DNA of 64,000 nt from Litorilinea aerophila (lineage in GTDB: Bacteria > Chloroflexota > Anaerolineae > Caldilineales > Caldilineaceae), in the NCBI RefSeq assembly GCF_006569185.2, contig NZ_VIGC02000013.1, positions 1 through 64,000 on the forward strand, given 5' to 3'. Of the stretch, positions 26,863 to 36,623 are shown one piece after another. Every line of letters starts with the position of its first letter. The first letter of the stretch is position 1. The position numbers and the translations under genes are program-made. The notes below the pieces were generated by a model. The model saw nothing but the letters and a program-made list of their open reading frames with translations, was not told the DNA's origin and made no database searches.

Positions 26863-28142
26863 TGTCCGATGTGTTGGTGGAAGTGACCCACGTCAGCAAA
26901 AAGTTCTGCCGTAGCCTGAAGCGTTCCCTCTGGTATGGGGTCCAGGACCTGGGGCTGGAGTTGACAGGGCGTAGCTATCCCCGCGACCAACTGCGCAAGG
27001 ACGAGTTCTGGGCTGTGCGGGATGTCTCTCTGCAGGTGCGCCGGGGGGAGACCCTGGGGCTCATCGGCCACAACGGCGCGGGCAAGACGACCCTCTTGCG
27101 CATGCTCAACGGCCTGATCAAGCCGGACCTGGGGGAGATCACCGTGCGGGGGCGGATGCAGGCCCTCATTGCCCTGGGCGCCGGCTTCAACCCGGTGTTG
27201 ACCGGCCGGGAGAACATCTACATCAACGCCTCGGTCCTGGGGCTCTCCAAGGCGGAGATCGACCGCCGCTTCGACGAAATTGTGGCCTTTTCCGGCATCG
27301 AGGAATTCATCGACATGCCGGTCCAGAGCTACAGCTCCGGCATGACCGTGCGCCTGGGCTTTTCGGTGGCCGCCCACCTGGAGCCAGACGTCCTGCTGGT
27401 GGACGAGGTGCTGGCGGTGGGCGACCTGGCCTTTCGGACCAAATGCCAGGTGCGGATTCAGCAGATGAAGAACAATGGCGTGGCCATCGTCCTGGTCTCC
27501 CACAACCTGCACACCATCAGCCATGTCTGTACCCGGGCCGTCACCTTCGAGAAGGGCCGCATCATCTACGAGGGCGACACCGAAGCCGCCATCGACGCCT
27601 ATCGGGCCTCTCTCCTGAAGCATTACGATGGGCCGGCCGAGGATCTGCGTGGGGGGACTGGCGAAATTCGGGTCCAGCGGTTGGAGGTGCTGAACGAGGC
27701 AGGGCAGCCCCAACAGGAGTTCGACATGGGCAGCGGCGTCCGTCTGCGCCTCCACTACGAGGCCTCTGAGCCGGTCCATAACCCGGTGATCAACATCGCC
27801 ATGCACGTGCTCAACAGCCACCAGGTGACCGGCTTCCGCACGGACGTGGATGGGCTGTCGGTGGGGACTCTCCAGGGGAAAGGTCATGTGGACATCGTGG
27901 TGCCCCAGCTCAACCTCTTCCCCAACGTCTATACCCTGGACGCCATCCTCTTTCACCCGGATGGCTTCACGTTTTACGACCGGGTCAACAACGCCGCGCA
28001 CATCAAAGTGCGGGGTGGGCTCCAGGTGAACGGCACGGCCTACCTGCCCCACCGCTGGCAGGTGAACGGCGCGGCGCCTGAAGCCCAGGCCACCACCGAT
28101 GGCGCGGGGCGGGCCCTGGCAACGCAGCTCCAGCTATCATGA
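26862..28142 (+). CDS. ABC polysaccharide exporter ATPase with Wzt C-terminal domain
   Basis: This 426-aa ATPase has Walker A GHNGAGKTT, signature YSSGMTVRLGF, Walker B VLLVDEVLAVGD and a switch histidine in VSHNLHTI. Residues about 265-400 form a Wzt-type carbohydrate-binding beta sandwich (IRVQRLEVLNEAGQP ... GMH-like core), which in O-antigen exporters reads the chain-terminating sugar. Its ATG shares one base with the permease stop. Together they export finished glycan, so polymerisation may occur in the cytoplasm, although Wzy-like proteins are also encoded nearby. Confidence 0.92.
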   Translation: MSDVLVEVTHVSKKFCRSLKRSLWYGVQDLGLELTGRSYPRDQLRKDEFWAVRDVSLQVRRGETLGLIGHNGAGKTTLLRMLNGLIKPDLGEITVRGRMQALIALGAGFNPVLTGRENIYINASVLGLSKAEIDRRFDEIVAFSGIEEFIDMPVQSYSSGMTVRLGFSVAAHLEPDVLLVDEVLAVGDLAFRTKCQVRIQQMKNNGVAIVLVSHNLHTISHVCTRAVTFEKGRIIYEGDTEAAIDAYRASLLKHYDGPAEDLRGGTGEIRVQRLEVLNEAGQPQQEFDMGSGVRLRLHYEASEPVHNPVINIAMHVLNSHQVTGFRTDVDGLSVGTLQGKGHVDIVVPQLNLFPNVYTLDAILFHPDGFTFYDRVNNAAHIKVRGGLQVNGTAYLPHRWQVNGAAPEAQATTDGAGRALATQLQLS

Positions 28143-29380
28143 ACCAACCACCCATCTTTGTGGTAGGCGTCCCCCGTTCGGGGACGACCTTGCTGGCCGC
28201 CATGTTGGCCGCCCACAGCCGACTGAGCTGTGGCCCCGAGACCCACTTCTTCCGCCGGCTGCAGGAAGTGGACGCGCGGGCCTTCCTGGAGGATCCCCGC
28301 TGGCCCCAGGAGGCCGCCCGCTTTATCTGCGACATTTCCCACAGCACCTACGCGGCCGATGCGGCGTCGAGCACATCCGACGGACGCACCCGGCTGATCG
28401 ACAAGTACGGCCTGGAAGAAGCGGCCATCGCGGACTTTCTGCAAGGGCAGCCCCCTTCCCTGGCGGCCATGCTGGCCAGCGTCACGGAACAGTACATGCA
28501 CAGACAGGGGAAAGTGCGCTGGGCCGAGAAGACCCCCGACCATCTGGCCCTGGTGCACCTGATCCGCCGGCTCTTTCCCGCCTCCCCCATCGTGCGCATC
28601 GTGCGGGACCCCCGGGACGTGGCCATCTCCCTGGGCCGGGTGCCCTGGGGCGCCCAGACCCTGCTGGAGGCACTCTTCTTCTGGCGGCGCCTGGACGATG
28701 CCAGCAGCGCCTTTTTCGTCGCCGATCCAAACAGCTACACCCTGCGCTACGAGGATCTCATCACCGAGCCCCGGCAGGAGCTGCAGAAGCTGTGCCGGTT
28801 CCTGGGCGAACCCTACGAGGAGGGCATGCTGGATACATCCCGCACAGGCCGGCGCATCAATGCCCGCCAGGTGCCGTGGAAGGACAAGGTGAGCCAGCCC
28901 ATCGACAGCAGCCGGGTCGGTCTGTGGCGCGGGGCCCTCACGCCGGCGGAAAACCGGCTGGCCGAGGCGATACTGGGCGACCGGTTGGCCCGCTACGGCT
29001 ACCCCCAGGAGGTTCATTTCAACCGCCTGGGCGAGCTCTTTCCCGATGAGGTGGCAGCCGGCCGCTTCCAGGACGCGTTCACCGTGCTGGCCGGCGAGGG
29101 CATCCGCTTTTGGAAGGCCCATCCGGACGAACGGCCGGCGGTCAAGATCTATCTGGGCAATCCGGGTGATGCGGAGTGGCTGGGCGATCACAGGCTGGGG
29201 CGGGGCCTCCGGGCCCTCTCCATTGCCGCGGGTGTGGTGCGAAACCTGGCCCGCCCCATGGCCCTGTATTGGGTGCCGGGGCAGGGACAGGTGCAGTGGC
29301 CGGGCTATGCCGCCTACCTGCTCCAGCGGTTGCTGACCCCCTACCGGGTGTCGGCACCGCCCCAGAGGATGCCTTCATGA
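28139..29380 (+). CDS. Sulfotransferase family protein
   Basis: A 413-aa protein with the PAPS 5'-phosphosulfate loop at residues 11-17 (VPRSGTT) and the 3'-phosphate region VRIVRDPRDVAISLG, followed by LRYEDLITEPRQELQKLCRFLGEPYEEGML, all typical of Sulfotransfer_3 enzymes. It would sulfate a sugar hydroxyl in the exported glycan. It overlaps the Wzt-like gene and the following lipoprotein gene, both by ATGA, indicating tight coupling. The last 120 residues are extra to the core and of unclear role. Confidence 0.88.
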   Translation: MNQPPIFVVGVPRSGTTLLAAMLAAHSRLSCGPETHFFRRLQEVDARAFLEDPRWPQEAARFICDISHSTYAADAASSTSDGRTRLIDKYGLEEAAIADFLQGQPPSLAAMLASVTEQYMHRQGKVRWAEKTPDHLALVHLIRRLFPASPIVRIVRDPRDVAISLGRVPWGAQTLLEALFFWRRLDDASSAFFVADPNSYTLRYEDLITEPRQELQKLCRFLGEPYEEGMLDTSRTGRRINARQVPWKDKVSQPIDSSRVGLWRGALTPAENRLAEAILGDRLARYGYPQEVHFNRLGELFPDEVAAGRFQDAFTVLAGEGIRFWKAHPDERPAVKIYLGNPGDAEWLGDHRLGRGLRALSIAAGVVRNLARPMALYWVPGQGQVQWPGYAAYLLQRLLTPYRVSAPPQRMPS

Positions 29381-30537
29381 GGTTTGCTCGTCTGCACAAT
29401 CCATGGCGTCGGTGGCCTGTGGCCCTGTTCCTCTGCCTGGGGCTCTGGCTCCAGGCCTGTGGCGGGCCTCCGCCCACAGCCGTGTCTGGCGTAGAGGCCA
29501 CCCTCCGCCCGCCGACAGCGACGGCCACCGCCCTGCCGTCGCCCATGGCCGAAGCGGCCCAGCCGGACCAGGTGCCCCAGGCGGATGAGGGGACGGCAGC
29601 GGACGAAGTGACGCCAGTGGTGACGGCGGCGTCCGACGGCCCGGTGAGCCTGCTGCCCACGGTCACGGCCACGCCGTTGCCGGCCGCCACGCCTATCCCG
29701 GCGCCCACGGCGTTGCCCACGGAGACGCCCATCCCCCAGGTGGAAGCAGCCGCCGGGGGCCTGGTCATCGACCACCGGTCGGTGGCCCTCTTCGAGCAGA
29801 TTCCGGATGAGTACATCCGGGCGGCGGCGGAACTGCGGCTCCTCCTGCGCCATGCGTCGGTGGGGCAGAACATCAGCGACGGGCTGGACTGCCTGATGAA
29901 CAATTTCAGCCGCCGGCCCAACCACTGTGACCGGGGGCTGGCCCCGGGCGAAGTCATCTACGACGGCAAATACGACCGTTCCAACTGGGTCTTTGAGCTA
30001 CACAGCCCGCCTCCCAGCGCCAATCCCGGCTGGTGGAACAAGGTCAACTACTTCGTGACGCGGATCAACAACCTGGCGCCCGGCGAGCATTTCGACGTGG
30101 CCGGCTACACCGTCGGCTATGTGGACGGCTATCCCGGCTCGGCCATCGATGACCGCTTCTTTGTCGTGGATCCCGACGACGAATTTCCGGATGTGGGCGA
30201 TCTGGAAGCCCTGGAGGCGGCCCACCCGGAGATTACCTTCGTCTGGTGGACCATGGGGCTGGCCCGGCTCTCGTACGAGGAATCCCAAAACTACAACCGC
30301 CAGTTGCGGGCCTATGCCCGCAGCCACGGCAAGGTGTTGATGGACCTGGCGGACATCGAGTCTCACCTGCCCGACGGCACTCCCTGTTTCGACAACCAGG
30401 GGCTGGGCATCGAGGCCATCTGCCAGGCCTACACCAACGAACGCAACGCAGGCCATCTCAACCCGGTGGGGCGCCTGCGTTTGGCCAAGGCCATGTGGGT
30501 GCTGATGGCCCGGCTGGCCGGCTGGCCGGGGCCGTGA
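29377..30537 (+). CDS. SGNH-like secreted lipoprotein, paralogue 1
   Basis: A 386-aa protein with a signal sequence and lipobox (WLQACG), then about 100 residues of Thr/Pro/Ala-rich linker. The globular part begins at VIDHRSVALFEQIPDEY. HASVGQNISDGLDCL and a late NAGHLNPVGRLRLAKAMWVLMARL recall the block I serine and block V histidine of SGNH/GDSL hydrolases, but the assignment is tentative. It is a diverged paralogue of the two following genes. A role in removing or adding O-acyl groups on the glycan would fit the context. Confidence 0.65.
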   Translation: MRFARLHNPWRRWPVALFLCLGLWLQACGGPPPTAVSGVEATLRPPTATATALPSPMAEAAQPDQVPQADEGTAADEVTPVVTAASDGPVSLLPTVTATPLPAATPIPAPTALPTETPIPQVEAAAGGLVIDHRSVALFEQIPDEYIRAAAELRLLLRHASVGQNISDGLDCLMNNFSRRPNHCDRGLAPGEVIYDGKYDRSNWVFELHSPPPSANPGWWNKVNYFVTRINNLAPGEHFDVAGYTVGYVDGYPGSAIDDRFFVVDPDDEFPDVGDLEALEAAHPEITFVWWTMGLARLSYEESQNYNRQLRAYARSHGKVLMDLADIESHLPDGTPCFDNQGLGIEAICQAYTNERNAGHLNPVGRLRLAKAMWVLMARLAGWPGP

Positions 30538-30812
30538 GGAACCTTTCCCGGCGCGCTGCTCCTTGGGCTGGGGCTTTTCAGGGGGCGTACGGCATTTGAT
30601 GGAGAAGCGTATGTCAGGCGTGCCATGATGGCAGGTGAAGGGGCGACAAGGGGCCCTTCCCAAAGGCGGATCGAGCTGTTACAATCGGGCGCGGCCGTTT
30701 CCGGACAGCCATACCACTCCGGCCGGCCATGTAACTTGACGACGATCCGCAGATCCGTGACCCTGCTCGGGGGTATCTGTCCACGACAGGGGCAATCAGG
30801 AAAGGGAAGACC

Positions 30813-32357
30813 ATGCATCGCCACCACCATCGCCCCCCCAATCGGCAGCCCCACGGGGGATCCAGCGGAGCCGGCAGCCCCCCCAAACGCCCTGCCAACC
30901 CCTGCCACCAGGGAAGGCAGACACCACATCCACGGCCGTCCACCTCCCGCCGGCAGAAGGGGCATGGCCACTTTGGACAGGCTGTTCTGGGGGCTGCCCT
31001 CTTGCTTCTGCTGACGGCCGGCCTCTGGATCGGGCCACTGCCCCACGTCCTGGCTGCTGCCTTGACCGCCCCGGCGGCCACCGAGGCATTAGCGGATGTG
31101 GATGCGAATTTGGATGTGGATGTGGACGGGACGCCGGTGCCTGGGGTGGTGGGTGCGGATGCGCTGATCGTGGTGGATCATCGGTCGGTGGCGGAGTTTG
31201 AGCTGATTCCTGAGGAGTATCTGGCGGCGGCGCGGAACCTGCGGATGGTTTTTTCGGACCGGTCGGTGGGGCAGAACATCAACGAGGGGTTGGACTGTCT
31301 GACGGCGAGCAGTTGGGGGAGTGCGCCGGCGTCGTGTCGGCGGGACTACTACGACAGCAACTGGAGCTGGAAGACGTACACGGAGGCGGACCGGCAGGCG
31401 GGGGTAGTGCCTGGGCGGATCTTGTTTGAGCCGGACCCGGTGCGGTACAACCGGAGCAACTGGGAGTTTGAGTTTCGGATGGGGACGTGGAGTGAGCTGA
31501 CGCAGGATTTCATCCAGAATCTGGCGCCGGCGCATGTTGGGAGCAAGGATGTGCTGTCGTACCAGTTCAGCTATTTGAATGTGGAGGGGGACAGCGACAT
31601 TGCGGATCCCGCCAGCGGATTTTTTGCGAACAACGGGGACAAGTACGACATCTACGATTTAGAGGCGTACATGGCCCAGCATCCGGACAAGGTGTTCATT
31701 TTGTGGACGACGAGTCTGGCGCGGAGCATCGGGACGGAGGCGGCGCGGGAGTTCAACGAGCAGATGCGGGCGTATGCGGCGGCGAACGGGGGGATTTTGT
31801 TTGACGTGGCGGACATTGAGTCCCACAGGGAGACGGGGGAGCCCTGTTATGACAATCGGGATGGGGTGCAATACTGCACCACGAATGGGGCGTGTGAGAA
31901 CCATGCGGACGATGGGTTGAACCTGCCGGCCATCTGCCAGGATTACACCACGGAGGTGGATGGGGGGCATTTGGGAGCGGTGTCTGGGGGGAAGATTCGG
32001 CTGGCCAAGGCGTTTTGGGTGTTGATGGCCCGGATCGCGGGGTGGCCGGGCCCTGGGAATACCCCCACGCCCACGGACACCACTACGCCGACCGAAACAC
32101 CGACGGCTACGCCCACGGCCACCGATACGCCAACCGAAACGCCGACGGATACACCCACGGCCACCGAAACGCCGACCGAAACGCCGACGGACACACCCAC
32201 GGCCACCGAAACGCCGACGGACACGCCCACGGCTACCGGCACGCCGCAGCCGACCGCCTCGGTCACGCCGAGCCCGAATCCCACTATTCCCAATCCCACT
32301 ATTCCGGCTCCCTTCTCAGAACGGCTCTTTCTGCCGTGGGTGTTGCGCCAGAATTAG
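30813..32357 (+). CDS. SGNH-like secreted protein, paralogue 2, with Thr/Pro repeat tail
   Basis: This 514-aa protein has a long basic, His/Arg-rich N-terminus, a transmembrane signal (AVLGAALLLLLTAGLWI), a short linker, a domain homologous to paralogue 1 (SDRSVGQNINEGLDCL; LFDVADIESHRETGEPC; GGHLGAVSGGKIRLAKAFWVLMARIAGW), and a tail of ETPTDTPTATETPT-type repeats ending RLFLPWVLRQN. The His before the putative serine is Asp here. Bases 31125-32047 are almost identical to 32704-33626. ATG 30813 follows AGGAAAGGGAAGACC. Confidence 0.7.
   Translation: MHRHHHRPPNRQPHGGSSGAGSPPKRPANPCHQGRQTPHPRPSTSRRQKGHGHFGQAVLGAALLLLLTAGLWIGPLPHVLAAALTAPAATEALADVDANLDVDVDGTPVPGVVGADALIVVDHRSVAEFELIPEEYLAAARNLRMVFSDRSVGQNINEGLDCLTASSWGSAPASCRRDYYDSNWSWKTYTEADRQAGVVPGRILFEPDPVRYNRSNWEFEFRMGTWSELTQDFIQNLAPAHVGSKDVLSYQFSYLNVEGDSDIADPASGFFANNGDKYDIYDLEAYMAQHPDKVFILWTTSLARSIGTEAAREFNEQMRAYAAANGGILFDVADIESHRETGEPCYDNRDGVQYCTTNGACENHADDGLNLPAICQDYTTEVDGGHLGAVSGGKIRLAKAFWVLMARIAGWPGPGNTPTPTDTTTPTETPTATPTATDTPTETPTDTPTATETPTETPTDTPTATETPTDTPTATGTPQPTASVTPSPNPTIPNPTIPAPFSERLFLPWVLRQN
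31125..32047 (+). repeat. 923-bp near-identical duplication, copy 1
   Basis: By eye, only three substitutions separate this block from 32704-33626 (CAT/CAC, CCT/CCC, GAG/GAA), all third-position and synonymous. The flanking N-terminal and C-terminal coding sequences are unrelated, so the homology stops sharply at both ends. Confidence 0.9.
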
Positions 32358-32450
32358 GAGCGGGAGCGAATACTGGCCCACGGATCAGCCGGTATGGCGG
32401 CGTAGGGCGGTGGCGTAAGGCGGGTTTCCAGCTCGCTGAACGTAGCGAAC

Positions 32451-32474
32451 GTCGATACAGTAGTCGATACAGTA
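32451..32474. repeat. Tandem 12-bp repeat between SGNH-like paralogues
   Basis: gtcgatacagta is repeated twice without a gap in the 178-base gap between the paralogues. It could be an operator or replication slippage; nothing else is recognised in this gap. Confidence 0.5.
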
Positions 32475-32535
32475 GCAGAAGATGGGAATGTCGTAGGCGT
32501 GGCTGGGTAGAGCCACAGAGATTGTAAAGGAAGCC

Positions 32536-33756
32536 TTGTTGAATTCCAAGAGAGTTTTGCAGCGATATTTGACACCCCTGATCGCCCTGTCGGTGATGGC
32601 CCTGTTGGGCATGGGTTCCAGCATGGAGGCCAGCGTTTTGACCGGGGAGCCACGGACACGAGAACGTCTCCATCCACTTTTGCCCCGGGTGGGAGTGGCG
32701 GAAGACGGGACGCCGGTGCCTGGGGTGGTGGGTGCGGATGCGCTGATCGTGGTGGATCACCGGTCGGTGGCGGAGTTTGAGCTGATTCCCGAGGAGTATC
32801 TGGCGGCGGCGCGGAACCTGCGGATGGTTTTTTCGGACCGGTCGGTGGGGCAGAACATCAACGAAGGGTTGGACTGTCTGACGGCGAGCAGTTGGGGGAG
32901 TGCGCCGGCGTCGTGTCGGCGGGACTACTACGACAGCAACTGGAGCTGGAAGACGTACACGGAGGCGGACCGGCAGGCGGGGGTAGTGCCTGGGCGGATC
33001 TTGTTTGAGCCGGACCCGGTGCGGTACAACCGGAGCAACTGGGAGTTTGAGTTTCGGATGGGGACGTGGAGTGAGCTGACGCAGGATTTCATCCAGAATC
33101 TGGCGCCGGCGCATGTTGGGAGCAAGGATGTGCTGTCGTACCAGTTCAGCTATTTGAATGTGGAGGGGGACAGCGACATTGCGGATCCCGCCAGCGGATT
33201 TTTTGCGAACAACGGGGACAAGTACGACATCTACGATTTAGAGGCGTACATGGCCCAGCATCCGGACAAGGTGTTCATTTTGTGGACGACGAGTCTGGCG
33301 CGGAGCATCGGGACGGAGGCGGCGCGGGAGTTCAACGAGCAGATGCGGGCGTATGCGGCGGCGAACGGGGGGATTTTGTTTGACGTGGCGGACATTGAGT
33401 CCCACAGGGAGACGGGGGAGCCCTGTTATGACAATCGGGATGGGGTGCAATACTGCACCACGAATGGGGCGTGTGAGAACCATGCGGACGATGGGTTGAA
33501 CCTGCCGGCCATCTGCCAGGATTACACCACGGAGGTGGATGGGGGGCATTTGGGAGCGGTGTCTGGGGGGAAGATTCGGCTGGCCAAGGCGTTTTGGGTG
33601 TTGATGGCCCGGATCGCGGGGTGGCCAGGCCCTGGAAACACCCCCACCCCCACGCCTACCAGTGGAACACCCCCGGCTACCAACACGCCCACGAGGGTTC
33701 CCACTGTCACGGATACACCGGCCGCCCGTGTCTTTGTCCCGCTGATCCAACGCTAA
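32536..33756 (+). CDS. SGNH-like secreted protein, paralogue 3
   Basis: A 406-aa protein with a signal sequence (YLTPLIALSVMALLGMG) and the same catalytic-like domain as paralogue 2, encoded by the duplicated 923-bp block. The tail is shorter (TPTPTPTSGTPPATNTPTRVPT) and ends RVFVPLIQR, again an F-x-P motif at the extreme C-terminus. No ATG fits; TTG 32536 (or 32539) with AAAGGA upstream is the likely start. Confidence 0.68.
   Translation: MLNSKRVLQRYLTPLIALSVMALLGMGSSMEASVLTGEPRTRERLHPLLPRVGVAEDGTPVPGVVGADALIVVDHRSVAEFELIPEEYLAAARNLRMVFSDRSVGQNINEGLDCLTASSWGSAPASCRRDYYDSNWSWKTYTEADRQAGVVPGRILFEPDPVRYNRSNWEFEFRMGTWSELTQDFIQNLAPAHVGSKDVLSYQFSYLNVEGDSDIADPASGFFANNGDKYDIYDLEAYMAQHPDKVFILWTTSLARSIGTEAAREFNEQMRAYAAANGGILFDVADIESHRETGEPCYDNRDGVQYCTTNGACENHADDGLNLPAICQDYTTEVDGGHLGAVSGGKIRLAKAFWVLMARIAGWPGPGNTPTPTPTSGTPPATNTPTRVPTVTDTPAARVFVPLIQR
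32704..33626 (+). repeat. 923-bp near-identical duplication, copy 2
   Basis: Second copy of the block at 31125-32047, offset by 1579 bases, with three synonymous differences seen. This points to a very recent duplication or ongoing gene conversion. Confidence 0.9.
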
Positions 33757-33763
33757 ACCTGTG

Positions 33764-35368
33764 ATGACACAACCTTCTTCCCATCCATCTCCCCGCTGGA
33801 CCCGGGTTTCCTGGCTGGCGGGGTTGATGGTATTGGCCCTGGCCGGCGCCGGGGCTGTCCTCTATGCCACTGCCTGGGGGCTGGGCGCCTCGCCGGATTC
33901 GGCCGCCTACATCGGCGTGGCCCGGAATCTCCTGGCCGGGCGTGGTCTGGGGGTACCCTTCGGCCAGACGGCTGACGTGCCGCTGACCCACTTCCCGCCC
34001 CTCTACAGCCTGGCGCTGGCTCTGGTGGGCGGCCTCTCGGGCACCGACCCGTGGCTGAGCGGCCGCTGGCTCCAGGCAGCCCTGCTGGCCCTGAGCGTGC
34101 TTGGGGTGGGGGGAATGGCCTATGGGTTGGCCCGACGGAGCGGCCGGGCGGCCCTGCTGGCCGGGCTGCTGTGGATGACTTCGCCGGCTCTGTTGGGACT
34201 CTATCTGATGGCCTGGAGTGAAGCCCTCTTCCTGTTTCTGGGCCTGGGAGGCCTGGCCCTGCTGGCCCTCTACCTGGTGCATCCATCCCGGCGGCTGCTG
34301 GCCCTGGCGGCCCTGGCCATCGGCCTGGCCGTGGTGACCCGCTACGCGGGCCTGGCCCTGGTGGCCACGGGACTGGTTGCCCTGTGGTGGCTCTCGGAGG
34401 ACAGCCGCCTGCGCAGGCTCACCGACGGGGTTTTCTTCGCCCTGCTGAGTGGCCTGCCCCTTGCCATCTGGCTGGTACGTAACCTGCTCATCGGGGGCGA
34501 GGCCACCGGGCGGAAAATCGCCTTTCACCCGCTGAGCCGGGCCCACCTGATCCAGGGATTGGACACTGTTTCTGGCTGGCTCTTTCTGCCGGCTTCTGCG
34601 CCCGGCTGGATCAAGGCCGGCGGCGTGGCGCTGCTGGCCCTGGCGCTGGCCATCATCCTGCTGGCCCATCTGCCGGGGCGGCGTTTCCAGGGTGCCATCC
34701 GGTTCCCCACGGACGACCTGGCCGGCGCGCTGGTCTGGGTCCTGGGGCTTTTTCTGGGGATCTATGTCCTGTTCCTGGCCTTTTCCATCTCCCTGGTGGA
34801 TTACAACACCCCGCTGGACGGGCGCATCCTGGCCCCGGCCTGGGCCGCTGCTTTCCTCCTGCTGGTGCGGGGGGGCTTCTTGCTGACCGACAGGGGGCCG
34901 CGGCCGGCCCTCGCCCGGGTGGCGGTGGCGACCCTGGGGGCGCTGGTGGTGGGCCTCTTCAGCGTCCAGGCGTGGGCCACGGTGCAGGCTGCCCACGCCG
35001 ACGGGCTGGGTTTTGCCTCCCGCCGCTGGCACGAGTCACCTGTGGTGGCGGCTGTGGCGAGCCTGCCGACCACCACCCCGGTCTTCTCCAACGTGCCCGA
35101 CGGCCTCTACCTGTGGACCGGCCGCCGCACCCTGTCCCTACCCAGGCCGGTGCGGGCCACTTCCCGACAGGCCAACGAGCGTTACAGCGCCGAGATGGCC
35201 ATGGTGCGCCATACCCTGGAGGCCCAGGGCGGGGTGGTGGTCTATTTCCGGGATCTGGCCCGCAACGCAACCCTGGATGAAGACTCCCTGCGCACCGAAC
35301 TGGGGCTCCACGTCATCTTCAATGGGCCGGACGGCGTCATCTACGGCGCTCCTGTGGCCATTCGATAG
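33764..35368 (+). CDS. GT-C glycosyltransferase (PMT/ArnT-like, GT39/83 type)
   Basis: This 534-aa membrane protein has about 11 helices. The first external loop carries the acidic GASPDSAAYIGVARNLLAG motif (catalytic Asp), followed by THFPPLYSLALALVGG, typical of ArnT/PMT enzymes that take sugar from polyprenyl phosphate. The soluble C-terminus (about 425-534) faces outside. It would use donors made by the GT2 proteins at 18224 or 23637. GTG 33761 and ATG 33764 are adjacent start candidates; ATG is chosen. Confidence 0.85.
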   Translation: MTQPSSHPSPRWTRVSWLAGLMVLALAGAGAVLYATAWGLGASPDSAAYIGVARNLLAGRGLGVPFGQTADVPLTHFPPLYSLALALVGGLSGTDPWLSGRWLQAALLALSVLGVGGMAYGLARRSGRAALLAGLLWMTSPALLGLYLMAWSEALFLFLGLGGLALLALYLVHPSRRLLALAALAIGLAVVTRYAGLALVATGLVALWWLSEDSRLRRLTDGVFFALLSGLPLAIWLVRNLLIGGEATGRKIAFHPLSRAHLIQGLDTVSGWLFLPASAPGWIKAGGVALLALALAIILLAHLPGRRFQGAIRFPTDDLAGALVWVLGLFLGIYVLFLAFSISLVDYNTPLDGRILAPAWAAAFLLLVRGGFLLTDRGPRPALARVAVATLGALVVGLFSVQAWATVQAAHADGLGFASRRWHESPVVAAVASLPTTTPVFSNVPDGLYLWTGRRTLSLPRPVRATSRQANERYSAEMAMVRHTLEAQGGVVVYFRDLARNATLDEDSLRTELGLHVIFNGPDGVIYGAPVAIR

Positions 35369-35467
35369 GTTTTCGACAGCTTCAAAGCCGGCAAAAGCAG
35401 GTACAATGGAGGCAGGTCTCTGAGGAGGCCAGTCTCCCTGGCCCATGGATGGGAACGGAAAGAGCCT

Positions 35468-36619
35468 ATGCCAACCGTCAGCGTCATCATCCCCGCCTAC
35501 AACCAGGCCCGCTACCTGGGCGCCGCCATTCGGAGCGTGCTGGAACAGAGCCACCAGGACTTTGAGCTGATTGTGGTGGACGACGGCTCCACGGATGAGA
35601 CGGCGTCCGTCTGTGGGCAGTTCGACGATGCCCGGATCCGTTATCTGTACCAGGACAACGCCGGCCTGTCCGCGGCCCGCAACACAGGTCTTCATTGCTG
35701 TCAGGGCGCCTACATCACCTTCCTGGACGCGGATGACCTGTTCCTGCCGGACAAGCTACGCCTGCTGTTGGACAGGATGGAAGCCGACCCCGCCCTGGGA
35801 CTGGTAGCCGGCCAGGCCATTCCCATCGATGAGGACGGCTGCCAGATCGGCAAGGTCTTCGACCAGGCGCCGCCGGCAGATGCCTCCCGCTGGTTGCTGG
35901 CCAATCCCTTGCATGTGGGCAGCGTGCTCCTGCGTCGGGAGTGGCAGGAACGGGTGGGCTTCTTCGACGAGTCCCTCCGCTCCTACGAGGACTGGGACTA
36001 CTGGCTGCGGCTGGCCCTGGCCGGGTGCCCCATGGGGTGGGTAGATCAGCCCGTGTCGCTGTATCGGTTTCACACCCGGCAGATGACCCGGAACGGCGAG
36101 CAGATGACCCAGGCCACCTTCGCCGTGCTGGACAAGGTGTTCAGTCGGCCCGATCTGCCCCCTGCCTGGCAGGAGCGGCGGAGCGAGGCCTACGCCAGCG
36201 CCCATCTGCGGGCCGCCGCCCAGGCCTACCTGGCCCAGGATTTCGCCCGGGCCCAGCAGGCCATGGCCGACGCGGTGCGCAGCAACCCCCGGCTCCTGGA
36301 GCATGACGCCCGGGAGTTGGCCCGGCGGGTAGCTGCCTGGGCCGATTCACCCAAGATCAGCAGGCCGCTGGATTTTTTGGAAAGCATCTACACACACCTG
36401 CCGCCCGAACTGGCCCCCCTGGCCCGGCGCCGCAACCGGGATCTGGCCCGGGCCGCCCTGCAGAAGGTCTTCGAGGCCCGACGACGGGGCGATGTTGAGA
36501 CGGAGCGCCACTATCTCATGTGGGTACTTCGCTATCAGCCCTCCTGGCTGTGGAATCGTGGCGTGCTGGCCCTGGCCCTTCGCCACGGGTGGCGGGCCCT
36601 GAGAATGGAGAGGATTTAG
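35468..36619 (+). CDS. GT2 family glycosyltransferase
   Basis: A 383-aa enzyme with the GT-A signature [33 protein letters not shown] and DxD in ITFLDADDLFLPDKL; YEDWDYWLRLAL marks the acceptor/base region. The last 140 residues are helical and Arg/Ala-rich, without a known domain. ATG 35468 has GGAAAGAG upstream. It lies four bases before the AsnB-like gene. Donor and acceptor are unknown. Confidence 0.88.
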   Translation: MPTVSVIIPAYNQARYLGAAIRSVLEQSHQDFELIVVDDGSTDETASVCGQFDDARIRYLYQDNAGLSAARNTGLHCCQGAYITFLDADDLFLPDKLRLLLDRMEADPALGLVAGQAIPIDEDGCQIGKVFDQAPPADASRWLLANPLHVGSVLLRREWQERVGFFDESLRSYEDWDYWLRLALAGCPMGWVDQPVSLYRFHTRQMTRNGEQMTQATFAVLDKVFSRPDLPPAWQERRSEAYASAHLRAAAQAYLAQDFARAQQAMADAVRSNPRLLEHDARELARRVAAWADSPKISRPLDFLESIYTHLPPELAPLARRRNRDLARAALQKVFEARRRGDVETERHYLMWVLRYQPSWLWNRGVLALALRHGWRALRMERI

Positions 36620-36623
36620 CCGT

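Noticed and set aside
32095-32250. Repetitive DNA as a separate repeat element
   Set aside because: It is the in-frame Thr/Pro tail of the secreted protein (accgaaacgccgacg units), so it is part of the coding region.
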